DNA from: Bacteroidia bacterium
GTDB lineage: Bacteria > Bacteroidota > Bacteroidia > NS11-12g > UBA9320
Length of the DNA: 32,539 nucleotides
Assembly (NCBI GenBank): GCA_017857855.1
Contig: JAFMCI010000020.1
Span: forward strand, 1 to 32,539
Reading direction: 5' to 3'
Positions 8,901 to 16,107 of this stretch are shown in pieces. The translations under genes were made by a program, and so were the position numbers. The notes beneath the pieces were generated by a model, which made no database searches, was not told where the DNA came from, and saw only the letters and a list, made by a program, of their open reading frames with translations. The stretch's first letter is position 1; each line of letters begins with the position of its first letter.

Positions 8901-10369
8901 TCAATATCAAATTTTCCATTGAAAAGTGAGTTAGAAACATCGCCATTCACCTGCATATTTTGGTAAGAGTAGCCTCCAAACGTAAATTGTGATATAGTTC
9001 CTTCTACTTTGCTTTTGAGTGTTTCTAGTGTTAAACCACTGCCATTAAGGCTAAGATCAAAAATTGCAGGACCAAGATTAGGGAGTCCTAACAGCATATC
9101 TAAGTCAAGATTAGTACTACTTATTTCTCCTGTATAAGCAGCATTTTGGTTAGGTAAAAGAGTGTAATGTAGGTGAGCTGTAATATTACCTGCGTCTGTC
9201 CCTATTTCAGCATTGGTAATAAAATCGGTTAACAGACCATTAAAAGTGCCCGTATAACTAATGTCACCTAGATTTAATAACTCTTTAGGTGCGGGGTTAA
9301 TTTCGGCAATTCGCGCAAGATCAACAGCATTAGTGGTTAGTCTTTTTGCGTCTATGTCAAAAACAGTTGTTTCTATATCAGGCAGACCTCTAAGATGGGC
9401 TGAACCTACAAAACGGGTATGACTGCCTATATCCAATTTTAAGCGTTTACTGCGCATGTTTGCGATGGTCCCTGACACCTTTCCAGACGCTTTAATTTGT
9501 TCATTATATACAGCGACGTTAGTGCTGAATAAGGCAATATCGTCAGTATGTATTACAGCGTCCTTAAAAGTCGCTTTTAGCGCTACCACATCTATAAAAT
9601 CAGAAAAATCTCCGTAACTGCTATAGTTAAACTCAAGGTAATCTTTGATGTAACTTTTAGGTGTTTTTAGTTCTAAATTTTCAAATCGCATGGTGGTAGA
9701 GCTGATAATGCTCTTAGCGGTAAGGCGATCTATTTGTAGACCCGATTTCTCGGTGCCTGATAAGTTTTCAATAACAAAACTTAATGAATCATTGATGATA
9801 TCAAAATTATGCAGATGCCCTGTTATGCCCTTAAAAAACATGTCATTTTCGTCAAAGGCTCTGCTTACTGGAGCGCTATAGTTTTTGTTATAGTACCTAA
9901 AAATGGTATTTTCTAGTTCTACTTTATCAAAGGTGATAATCTGCTGTTGACGAGGTTTATTAGTAGGTGGTGGTGTAAAGTAATCAATTAAAAATTGTAA
10001 GTTGAGCTCCGGCTCTCCTTTATGAACACCTAAGTATACTTTAGCATTTTTAATGCTAACTTCATCTAGTTTAATAAGCGCATTACTGAAGCTGAATAGA
10101 TCATAATTAACGCCCAATTCAGCAATATAAATCATGGTATCATGCTGTTGGTCTTCTATATATAAATCATGAGCTGTAAGGGCATCAAAATAGTTAAGCT
10201 CTATTTGACCAATGCTTACCGGAACTCCCAATTCCTTGCTTAAAAAGCGGGTTGCTTTATCGGTTGCATAGTTTTTAAACCACTTGGTTTGCGCAAACGC
10301 CAAAAACAGCAATGCAAACATGAGTAATGCTGCAAGTGTTATAAGCGGTATTTTAACTATTTTTGGCAA
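5969..10369 (-). CDS. tamB: TamB-family translocation/assembly protein (DUF490)
   Basis: A 1466-residue AsmA/TamB-like envelope protein. A single N-terminal signal anchor (about residues 5-27) is followed by an AsmA-like start (ATRFLSKELGVPVSIGQIEL) and a very long series of short beta strands. These are predicted to form the lipid-conducting groove typical of TamB/YhdP/VPS13-like bridges between inner and outer membranes. The C-terminal part (about residues 1090-1450) has the DUF490 pattern, including the GGLTIDRGSYLFT segment and the FALLVLGTFIPP block. TamB acts with the Omp85 protein TamA in barrel assembly or in phospholipid transport; no TamA is in this window. Bacteroidota members are often this long. 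The 3' end faces the lipoprotein gene with only 9 bp between. It is divergent from tsaD, with 39 bp between starts and overlapping promoters. Confidence 0.93.
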   Translation of the reverse strand: MPKIVKIPLITLAALLMFALLFLAFAQTKWFKNYATDKATRFLSKELGVPVSIGQIELNYFDALTAHDLYIEDQQHDTMIYIAELGVNYDLFSFSNALIKLDEVSIKNAKVYLGVHKGEPELNLQFLIDYFTPPPTNKPRQQQIITFDKVELENTIFRYYNKNYSAPVSRAFDENDMFFKGITGHLHNFDIINDSLSFVIENLSGTEKSGLQIDRLTAKSIISSTTMRFENLELKTPKSYIKDYLEFNYSSYGDFSDFIDVVALKATFKDAVIHTDDIALFSTNVAVYNEQIKASGKVSGTIANMRSKRLKLDIGSHTRFVGSAHLRGLPDIETTVFDIDAKRLTTNAVDLARIAEINPAPKELLNLGDISYTGTFNGLLTDFITNAEIGTDAGNITAHLHYTLLPNQNAAYTGEISSTNLDLDMLLGLPNLGPAIFDLSLNGSGLTLETLKSKVEGTISQFTFGGYSYQNMQVNGDVSNSLFNGKFDIEDPNFNFNFNGTLDASKQIPEIAVKANVFGINLKMLGLDNIDNFVKFTGDVNLAGNNLDNLSGTVALDSFNLLKEGRNYKLKDILLTANLSENKRNYTLVSDLAQINIEGDFYPSESEALIDFVKYIIYPSQFTKPDKILSSKNVRVTVSIDQFQPVFKEFLGSVSFDRASLDVTYNHILGQINGENKFTNLRYDAISSPFVSLTLKNGGELSPINFGINTGGLIQNDSTIFNVLNAHGFVKDGEVIFETTSKKDNVLDIALAGRFLYRNDSAIVFLDNTKVDIYDKSWELKNTVFPNLIHSNNITEFRYFDFRNGAEILFLDASIGLNANKLNANLSNFKLSNLTPFLAGYDIKIEGTTNGYIDISDRDGFPIIEADLIVKDLQLDQDTLGNLNLKSTSQDDLLAVTIDGKITGGLLNDMEIAGDINFDSKKSPLNLQLTTQTSSIKPFEKYLTGLASEISGFSTSKIGITGALTSPQLRGTMELDSLDFVVDYMQTHYTGNAIIDIDYSSFSIIKSEITDRFGKKAEVVGEVTHSSFQDFIFNLNFKDLLDFEIMNTRKEDNDLFYGTAFVDGNMKITGPLDDILLTINAKSRKGTEIVIPLETSESSGKLSYVQFVNLKTDNNGVSNTIKAQAGVRMDFNFEITNDANIKMVFDELLGDKIEAAGHGNLRMEINTYGDFNMYGGLTIDRGSYLFTALDLINKYFTVKQGGTLLWDGNPYNAQINLDAIKREYPVPSTLMAGSVSADELDAYNQAIPVDCNLKLTGLLFNPIVDFDLTFPTQNSLSGSASSALNTVIDRIKLDQEELDRQVFALLVLGTFIPPSFSSASSNSALVEAGAANTGINSLSDFASSQLNNWLGKLDTRWQVGVDYQSTYKSQAELILSLRRKIWNDRLEVSFSVDAVTAENRPYDISVKYDINEDGSLKVRGFQKQANDPTLGNITNVNTTGVGLYYRYQFDNFHLRRRQKDAPANKN
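10358..10365 (+). promoter_or_regulatory. Possible -7 element for tsaD, inside the 5' end of tamB
   Basis: TATTTTTG matches TAnnTTTG and lies 43 bases upstream of the tsaD start. It overlaps the first codons of tamB on the other strand. No good -33 TTG at the usual spacing. Confidence 0.4.
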
Positions 10370-10398
10370 CGCTTTATGTAGGTAATTCTAAAAGTATA

Positions 10399-10428
10399 CA
10401 AACATACCTTGGAACATACAAATAACAA
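10399..10428 (-). promoter_or_regulatory. tamB promoter (-33/-7)
   Basis: Read on the minus strand: TTG (10428-10426), a 19-base spacer, then TATGTTTG (10406-10399). This is a full match to the Bacteroidota TTG-N19-TAnnTTTG layout. The -7 element is 29 bases before the tamB ATG at 10369. The -33 half lies inside the first codons of tsaD. Confidence 0.65.
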
Positions 10429-11428
10429 TTCACATATCACCATTTTAGGTATAGAATCGTCCTGTGATGATACATCTGCATCCATTTGGAAAAACGGCAA
10501 AATTTGCTCTAATGTAGTATCCTCTCAAAGCGTACATGCCGAATTTGGCGGCGTGGTGCCAGAATGGGCGAGTCGAAAACACCAACTTAATATCGTGCCA
10601 ACGGTACAGACGGCTTTGCAAAACGCTGGTATTCAGCTATCTGAAGTAGATGCTATTGCGTGTACCCAAGGTCCGGGTTTGATGGGTTCACTTTTAGTAG
10701 GCCATTCATTTACCAAAGGGCTTGCCATGTCAGCTAACCTCCCATTCGTAAATGTAGATCATTTGGATGCACATATTTTAGCTCATTTTATTGAAGATAA
10801 ATCTCCTCAATTGCCCTTTTTATGTCTTTTAGTGTCTGGAGGGCATACCCAAATAGTGGTTGTTAAAGAGGATTATGTTATAGATGTGTTGGGTAAGACC
10901 ATAGATGATGCTGCAGGTGAGGCGTTTGATAAAGCCGGTAAAATGTTAAATTTGGGTTATCCTGCGGGACCGATTATAGATAAGCTAGCGACTCAAGGCG
11001 ATGCAACAAAATTCACCTTCAATACACCCAAAGTGGAAGGGCTTAATTTTAGCTTTTCAGGGCTTAAAACGTCCATTCTTTACTTTTTGCAAAAACAGAC
11101 AAGGATAGATCCTGAGTTCGTTCCCCAAAATATTAATGACCTCTGTGCATCTATTCAGCATACTATTGTGTCTTATCTGTTGAGTCAACTTGAAGAAGCA
11201 ATGAAACTCACCGGAATTACCCAAATAGGGATTGCCGGCGGTGTAGCTGCAAACTCAGAATTACGATTTAAATTGCAAGCTTTAGCTACAAATTTCAATG
11301 GAGAAGCATTTATTCCCAAATTTGAATATTGCACCGATAATGCAGCGATGATTGCTTTTGCAGGTGAAATAAAATTAAAACAAAAAAAATATGGCACACT
11401 GGGTGATGTGTGTTTTGTGCGAAAATGA
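10409..11428 (+). CDS. tsaD: tRNA N6-adenosine threonylcarbamoyltransferase TsaD
   Basis: TsaD transfers threonylcarbamoyl from TC-AMP to A37 of ANN-decoding tRNAs, together with TsaB and TsaE. The sequence shows the ASKHA-fold start ILGIESSCDDTSAS (about residues 12-25), GGVVPEWASRKH, the metal-binding VDHLDAH (H118 and H122), LLVSGGHTQIV, GEAFDKAGKMLNLGYPAGP, IAGGVAANSELR and CTDNAAMIA, which carries the metal-binding Asp. The length of 339 is normal. No ATG exists upstream in frame, so TTG 10409 is the best start. Its stop overlaps the next start by four bases (ATGA at 11425-11428), heading a tightly coupled chain of four genes. Assignment is sure. Confidence 0.97.
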   Translation: MEHTNNNSHITILGIESSCDDTSASIWKNGKICSNVVSSQSVHAEFGGVVPEWASRKHQLNIVPTVQTALQNAGIQLSEVDAIACTQGPGLMGSLLVGHSFTKGLAMSANLPFVNVDHLDAHILAHFIEDKSPQLPFLCLLVSGGHTQIVVVKEDYVIDVLGKTIDDAAGEAFDKAGKMLNLGYPAGPIIDKLATQGDATKFTFNTPKVEGLNFSFSGLKTSILYFLQKQTRIDPEFVPQNINDLCASIQHTIVSYLLSQLEEAMKLTGITQIGIAGGVAANSELRFKLQALATNFNGEAFIPKFEYCTDNAAMIAFAGEIKLKQKKYGTLGDVCFVRK

Positions 11429-12243
11429 ATAAAATAATACTGATACTCTTTTCCGTATTAAGCTACGGTATAACGATAGCGCAAGAAAATGACTCTACGT
11501 TATTGCGCATAAACAAGATAGCTGAGGTTAAAAAAAAGCAGTTCATTCATGCCTTTCCCAATAACAAGGATACCTGTCTGCTGGATCATAAAAAATTGGA
11601 TACACAATACCGATTAACTTATCAAAAAGTAGATATGCAATGCAATGGTTGGCCTGGTTATGATGAGACTTTTTTGACTTATAACAACAAAGGGCTGACA
11701 CTGGTAAGCAATAGCCTGGATGGTATAGAAAATAACAACACTAGTTTTTGGTACACTAAGGATGAAGAAAAACCCACAAAAACAGTCCTTTTTTTAAGAG
11801 AAACTATGGATAGTATTGTAACCAATACTCGTTACTTCAGAAATAAAGAAGGCCGATTAGATAGTTTTTTAGCTGTGGTAAAAAATCAAGACGGAAGCAT
11901 AACGAGGACTACCAATATTGCTCGGTATGATGAGAATGGTAATCTAAGCCAACTTTATATTATCGATCAAAAACGTAAACCTTTGCAAATGATGAGTTAT
12001 GAGTTTGATAAAGACAGTAAAATGAAAACAGCTGGGTTTACATCCTATGGCGAAAAACCTACTTTTTCACAAATCTATTTTTCATACAATCAATATGGTC
12101 AGATTGCCAATACTATCAATACGGTAAATCAAAAACAAGAGTATTTTTACCATGAAAATGGCTTGATATCTAATGTGTTATCATACAACCCTAAGGGAGT
12201 ATTAGAGATAGAATTTATATTCGAATATACCCTGCGAGAATGA
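11425..12243 (+). CDS. Secreted protein of unknown function with YD-like beta-hairpin repeats
   Basis: A 272-residue exported protein. The signal peptide (about residues 1-20) ends at TIAQ. The body has successive short segments such as 'YNNKGLTLVSNS', 'ARYDENGNLSQLYIID', 'YNQYGQIANTINTV' and 'FYHENGLISNVLSYNPKG'. These resemble RHS/YD or MORN-like beta-hairpin repeats found in many Bacteroidota secreted proteins. Three cysteines (in DTCLLD and DMQCNGWPGY, plus an isolated one) are not clearly a motif. I place the start at ATG 11425 because it directly precedes the signal peptide; an in-frame TTG at 11410 adds five residues. It overlaps tsaD at one end and crcB (ATGA at 12240) at the other, so it is translated with them. 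I do not recognise a specific family. Confidence 0.8.
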   Translation: MNKIILILFSVLSYGITIAQENDSTLLRINKIAEVKKKQFIHAFPNNKDTCLLDHKKLDTQYRLTYQKVDMQCNGWPGYDETFLTYNNKGLTLVSNSLDGIENNNTSFWYTKDEEKPTKTVLFLRETMDSIVTNTRYFRNKEGRLDSFLAVVKNQDGSITRTTNIARYDENGNLSQLYIIDQKRKPLQMMSYEFDKDSKMKTAGFTSYGEKPTFSQIYFSYNQYGQIANTINTVNQKQEYFYHENGLISNVLSYNPKGVLEIEFIFEYTLRE

Positions 12244-12602
12244 ATATAGTTTGGGTTTTCATTGGTGGAGGTGTAGGTGCGGCATGTCGTTGGGCAGTTA
12301 GTAAGACCTTTGAAGCAGGCGTGCAGTTCCCGTTTGCCACACTTACCGTTAACTTAGTGGGATGTTTCTTAATAGGGTTGGTTTATTTCTTTTCTATAAA
12401 AATTCATAATCCCTGGTATTTAATAGGAGTTGTTGGTTTCTTAGGCGGATTTACGACGTTTTCAAGTTATAGTCTAGAACTTATGAAAATGCTAGAATAT
12501 GGATTTCATAAAAACTTCATTATTTATTTTTTGGCAAGTAATATTCTTGGAGTTTTGCTCGTCTACACCGGATACAAAGCTGGGTCTTACTGGTTATCAT
12601 GA
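12240..12602 (+). CDS. crcB: CrcB/Fluc fluoride channel
   Basis: A 120-residue protein with four transmembrane helices. Dimeric Fluc channels of this family export fluoride from the cytoplasm. Recognisable marks are the start GGGVGAACRWAVS (residues 9-21), N38 in TLTVNLVGCFLIG, and the signature G66-F-L-G-G-F-T-T-F-S-S-Y-S-L-E80, which contains the phenylalanines lining the pore. The length is typical. It overlaps the unknown secreted gene before it and the amidotransferase-like gene after it (ATGA at 12599). No fluoride riboswitch is possible immediately upstream, because the upstream bases are coding. Expression is therefore probably tied to tsaD. Confidence 0.94.
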   Translation: MNIVWVFIGGGVGAACRWAVSKTFEAGVQFPFATLTVNLVGCFLIGLVYFFSIKIHNPWYLIGVVGFLGGFTTFSSYSLELMKMLEYGFHKNFIIYFLASNILGVLLVYTGYKAGSYWLS

Positions 12603-13858
12603 AAAGAGTACTTATCTACATACTATTGCTTTGCATGGGGCAAGATTTACTGGCAGACAAACTGCTTATTCCCATGGATGCCACCCAGAAAAATCACCTG
12701 AAGGCTTATGGCATCGCCTACTGGGTATTAAGTATGGATCAGGAAGTGGAGTGGCTATTAAATTATAAAGGAGGAAGCTTTATGATGGACGATTATGAAA
12801 ATATTGAAAAAGAATGCTTACTGCGTGGCGTTACATTTACTACCCTGAGCGAGGGGAAAGCCAACAGTGTCAAAGACGAAATAGCCAATCCTGCAGTTAA
12901 TGCCGAAACGGTTAAACTTCTCAAAGTTCCGAAAATAGCGGTGTATTCACCTAAGTCTGCACAACCTTGGGATGATGCTGTTACGATGGTACTTAATTAT
13001 GCCGAAATACCTTATGATGTTGTGTTCGACGATGAAGTATTGGATGGTAAACTGCCAACATACGAATGGTTGCATTTACATCATGAAGATTTCACGGGAC
13101 AATACGGTAAATTTTGGTCGAGTTACCGCAATGCATCATGGTACAAGGCACAAGTTGCGGAAGCGGAAGAAATGGCATCGAAACACGGTTTTGCAACGGT
13201 AGCAGAACTGAAATTAGCCGTGACCAAAAAGATTCGAGATTTTACAGTTGGAGGCGGATTTTTATTTGCCATGTGCAGCGCAACAGACAGTTATGATATT
13301 GCCATGGCAGCGGATGGAACAGATATTTGTGAATATATGTTTGATGGAGACCCCATAGATCCAGGAGCTCAAGCTAAATTAGATTTTACCAAAACCTTTG
13401 CATTTAAGGATTTTAACATAGAACAAAATCCTATGGTGTATGAAGTGAGCAGCATAGATGTAGACCCCAGAACGCGCAATGTTACTGAAGATAATGATCT
13501 ATTTGCCCTAAATGAATTCAGTGCGAAGTGGGATGTGATTCCTGCTATTTTAACCCAAAATCATGAACGAATTGTTAAAGGATTTATGGGTCAGACTACA
13601 GCATTTCACAAAGAACAAATAAAAAGTTCGGTGATAATTATGGGTGAGAATAAGAGCTTAGGCGAGGCACGGTATATACACGGCACTATCGGTAAAGGCC
13701 AATTTACGTTTTATGGTGGACACGATCCGGAAGACTATCAGCACATGGTAAATGAACCGCCTACAGACATGGCTTTGCATCCTAATTCTCCTGGATATAG
13801 GTTAATTTTAAACAATATTTTGTTTCCTAGCGTGAAGAAAAAAAAGCAAAAAACCTAA
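12599..13858 (+). CDS. Exported class I amidotransferase-like protein (family mislabelled asparagine synthetase B)
   Basis: A 419-residue exported protein with a signal peptide (about residues 1-19, before DKLLIPMD). It belongs to a Bacteroidota family that is routinely annotated 'asparagine synthetase B' but has none of the AsnB domains: there is no N-terminal catalytic Cys2 and no PP-loop. Conserved-looking blocks are LLIPMDATQKNHLKAYGIAY (22-41), VEWLLNYKGGSF (50-61), PWDDAVTMVLNYAEIPYDVVFDDEVL, HLHHEDFTGQYG (159-170), GGGFLFAMCSATDSYD with C226, and FTFYGGHDPEDYQH near the end. The G-x-x-F-A-M-C-S-A segment resembles the nucleophile elbow of class I glutamine amidotransferase or ThuA-like folds. 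An enzymatic role in the envelope is inference. ATG 12599 overlaps the crcB stop. The C-terminal KKKKQK tail is basic. Confidence 0.75.
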   Translation: MKRVLIYILLLCMGQDLLADKLLIPMDATQKNHLKAYGIAYWVLSMDQEVEWLLNYKGGSFMMDDYENIEKECLLRGVTFTTLSEGKANSVKDEIANPAVNAETVKLLKVPKIAVYSPKSAQPWDDAVTMVLNYAEIPYDVVFDDEVLDGKLPTYEWLHLHHEDFTGQYGKFWSSYRNASWYKAQVAEAEEMASKHGFATVAELKLAVTKKIRDFTVGGGFLFAMCSATDSYDIAMAADGTDICEYMFDGDPIDPGAQAKLDFTKTFAFKDFNIEQNPMVYEVSSIDVDPRTRNVTEDNDLFALNEFSAKWDVIPAILTQNHERIVKGFMGQTTAFHKEQIKSSVIIMGENKSLGEARYIHGTIGKGQFTFYGGHDPEDYQHMVNEPPTDMALHPNSPGYRLILNNILFPSVKKKKQKT

Positions 13859-13888
13859 GATATCAAAAAGCGTAATAATCGTATTATT

Positions 13889-14122
13889 TTGACTCCAAAC
13901 CCAGAAATATTAAAACAAATAGTAACGGTGAAGATGCCTTTTGGCAGATTTAAAGGAAGTTTGCTTTGTGATTTACCCGTAAGTTATCTAGAATGGTTTA
14001 AGCGAAAAGGTGGATTCCCCGCAGGTGCTCTTGGAATGCAATTAGATACGGTTTATGAAATTAAACTCAATGGTTTGGAAGAAATCATTTTTGAACTCAA
14101 AAAAAGATATAAATACACTTAA
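13889..14122 (+). CDS. DUF3820 family small protein
   Basis: A 77-residue protein of the DUF3820 family, sometimes named 'putative quorum-sensing-regulated virulence factor'. The family pattern is clear: VTVKMPFGRFKGSLLCDLP (residues 13-31), YLEWFKRKGGFPAGALGMQL and YEIKLNGLEEI. The conserved 'MPFGK(F/Y)KG' and 'DLP..YL.WF' are present. The frame has no ATG between the preceding stop and residue 16, so TTG 13889 is used. It is 30 bp downstream of the amidotransferase-like gene and may be the last gene of that unit. The name in databases is not evidence for a role here. Confidence 0.82.
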   Translation: MTPNPEILKQIVTVKMPFGRFKGSLLCDLPVSYLEWFKRKGGFPAGALGMQLDTVYEIKLNGLEEIIFELKKRYKYT

Positions 14123-14142
14123 ATAGTTTGCAATAAGCACCA

Positions 14143-14745
14143 ATGAATACGAAAGAACACTGGGAAAATATATATTCCACCAAGACACCTGCTGAAGTAA
14201 GCTGGACACAGGCGTATCCTGAAACATCTCTAGAACTAATAGCACAAACCTTGGTAAGTAAAAATGTGCCAATCATTGATATAGGTGGTGGCGATAGTTT
14301 GGTCGTAGACTTCTTGCTAAAACTGGGGTATACCGATATCACCGTTTTAGATATCTCTGCAGCTGCTATCGAAAGAGCAAAGAAACGACTAGGTGCCGAT
14401 GCTACAAAGGTAGAATGGCTGGTAACTGACATCTTGGATTTTAAACCTACTAAAACATATGAAGTGTGGCATGACCGTGCAGTTTTTCATTTTCTAAGAG
14501 AGCAAGAAGAAGTAAGTGCGTATGTAGACATGGTAAAACAGTATGCAGAAAATGTTATTCTAGCTACTTTCTCGCCTTCTGGCCCACTCAAATGTAGTGG
14601 TCTTGAAATTACACAGTATGATCATAATCAAATGGAGGATACATTTGGAAGTGAGTTTAGTGTAGAAAATTACTTTACTGCCGATCACGTTACGCCATTT
14701 AATACGGTTCAAAATTTTTCGTTCGCTAGGATGAAGAAGAAATAA
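14143..14745 (+). CDS. Class I SAM-dependent methyltransferase
   Basis: A 200-residue cytoplasmic methyltransferase with a Rossmann-like fold. The start HWENIYSTKTPAEVSW is typical of a group that includes thiopurine/TehB-like small methyltransferases. Motif I is I-I-D-I-G-G-G-D-S (about 44-52), the motif II acidic end is TVLDIS (about 66-71), and WLVTDILDF is the motif around the adenine. It is followed by WHDRAVFHFL, characteristic of the group. The substrate cannot be read from the sequence. It starts 20 bp after the DUF3820 gene and is followed by 166 bp without a gene. Weak-acid, tellurite or thiol detoxification is possible by family analogy only. Confidence 0.85.
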   Translation: MNTKEHWENIYSTKTPAEVSWTQAYPETSLELIAQTLVSKNVPIIDIGGGDSLVVDFLLKLGYTDITVLDISAAAIERAKKRLGADATKVEWLVTDILDFKPTKTYEVWHDRAVFHFLREQEEVSAYVDMVKQYAENVILATFSPSGPLKCSGLEITQYDHNQMEDTFGSEFSVENYFTADHVTPFNTVQNFSFARMKKK

Positions 14746-14825
14746 TAAAAGCTTATTTTTGAACGTAATTATCTTATAAACAGGTAGTAAGGTTAAATTT
14801 TATCAAGAATTATAGGTGTCATTCT

Positions 14826-14849
14826 AAATAAGTAGAGTCTTACTTATTT
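14826..14849. promoter_or_regulatory. 9-bp perfect inverted repeat upstream of the porin gene
   Basis: AAATAAGTA (14826-14834), a 6-base spacer, then TACTTATTT (14841-14849). It lies 36 bases upstream of the porin -7 element. It has no GC in the outer stem and no clear T-tail, so an operator is at least as likely as a terminator. Confidence 0.4.
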
Positions 14850-14885
14850 TTAGCATTTCTTATTTTTAATTAATCCAAATAAAAA

Positions 14886-14893
14886 TAGATTTG
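14886..14893 (+). promoter_or_regulatory. Bacteroidota -7 element of the porin operon
   Basis: TAGATTTG matches TAnnTTTG, 18 bases before the ATG at 14912. The expected -33 position has only T-rich sequence without TTG. Confidence 0.5.
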
Positions 14894-14911
14894 TACCACT
14901 AAAAAACCTAT

Positions 14912-16099
14912 ATGAAATTATTTTACACCCTTGTGGCGCTATTAATTGGTCATTTGAGCATGGCGCAAGAAATGGATAGTTTTACCAATTACCATATGAA
15001 TGCGGCTCGTACACTATTGGAGAGCAAAGACGGAAATCTACTTATGGGTGCATATGGCGAAGTGCATTACGAACAACCTTTTGGGAACAACACCCAATAC
15101 AATGGTGATTTAGATGCAGAACGAATGGTGCTACTTTTTGGCTATAAATTCAACAATAAGACATCGTTTATCAGTGAAATAGAAATAGAGCATATTAAAG
15201 AAGTTTACCTGGAGCAAGCTTTTTTAAATTACCAAGCAAAACCTTGGCTAAATGTGCAAGCAGGATTATTACTTATCCCAATGGGACTGATGAACGAGTA
15301 CCACGAGCCTACTATTTTTAATGGGGTTAACAGACCCGTAATATCGAATGCATTGTACCCAAGTACCTGGAGAGAAATAGGAGCGGGGATTGCAGGTAAC
15401 CTGCCAAGTGCGGCACTCAGATACCAACTTTATCTCGTAAATGGCCCTATGAGTTATGATAATGGAGCTAAATTAAAAGGTAGCGAGCCCTTACGTGGAG
15501 CACGTCAAAAAGGAGCACAATCTACCATGACCAGACCTGATCTTTCTGGAAAGATAAATTATTACGGCATAAAGGGATTTGATATAGGTCTTGCAGGATA
15601 TGTAGGTACTACCGAATCTAGTCTTTTCGAAAACATTCATAGAGATAGCATAAGTCAAATGGCAAGAGCAGATAGCTCCATAGTAGGCGTGCAAATGGTT
15701 GGTTTTGATTTTAGATATCAAGCGAAGAAACTGCAAGCAAAAGGGGAATTATTCTTTTCGAATTTTACCAATACCTCTTCATACAATGCGTTTACAGAAA
15801 GGGATCTAGGCTCAAGTATGTTTGGGTATTATGGGGAAGTTGGTTATGATGTTTCGAGCCTGTTGGGAATGCAAAAGAAAATCGTGCCTTTTGTACGATA
15901 CTCACAATACAATACTCATCAATCGGTAGATGAATCTATGATGCCCAATAAGGCGTATGACCGCACAGTGGTAACCGCTGGTTTCTCATTTTTTCTAAAT
16001 GACGCTGTTGTTATTAAAGCTGATTATCAAAATTTTAGCAATGCACTTCAAAGTCAAACGCATCAATTTAACTCGGGTATAGGTTTTTGGTTTAGATAG
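14912..16099 (+). CDS. Outer-membrane porin-like beta barrel
   Basis: A 395-residue exported barrel. The signal peptide (residues 1-18, HLSMA-Q) is followed by alternating strands with aromatic girdles and ends in ...FNSGIGFWFR, with an aromatic residue next to the end (F394), as in outer-membrane proteins. Segments LLFGYKFNNKTSFISEIEIEH, EQAFLNYQ...LNVQAGLLLIPMG and NRPVISNALYPSTWREIGAG are like the phosphate/pyrophosphate-selective OprO/OprP-type porins common in Bacteroidota. The pore substrate cannot be read. It begins a likely operon: the FMN-binding protein gene follows after 8 bp, then the Crp/Fnr gene. In this setting transport of a sulfur oxyanion is an attractive but unproven idea. 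Confidence 0.8.
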   Translation: MKLFYTLVALLIGHLSMAQEMDSFTNYHMNAARTLLESKDGNLLMGAYGEVHYEQPFGNNTQYNGDLDAERMVLLFGYKFNNKTSFISEIEIEHIKEVYLEQAFLNYQAKPWLNVQAGLLLIPMGLMNEYHEPTIFNGVNRPVISNALYPSTWREIGAGIAGNLPSAALRYQLYLVNGPMSYDNGAKLKGSEPLRGARQKGAQSTMTRPDLSGKINYYGIKGFDIGLAGYVGTTESSLFENIHRDSISQMARADSSIVGVQMVGFDFRYQAKKLQAKGELFFSNFTNTSSYNAFTERDLGSSMFGYYGEVGYDVSSLLGMQKKIVPFVRYSQYNTHQSVDESMMPNKAYDRTVVTAGFSFFLNDAVVIKADYQNFSNALQSQTHQFNSGIGFWFR

Positions 16100-16107
16100 T
16101 ATAGTTA

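Noticed and set aside
7578-9881. Several short plus-strand open frames opposite tamB
   Set aside because: They lie antisense to a complete TamB reading frame and have no recognisable domains.
12100-12239. Fluoride riboswitch before crcB
   Set aside because: The bases before crcB are coding for the secreted protein, and no riboswitch core was recognised.
12499-12768. Extra gene overlapping crcB and the amidotransferase-like gene
   Set aside because: It is in another frame over two recognised genes and shows no family pattern.
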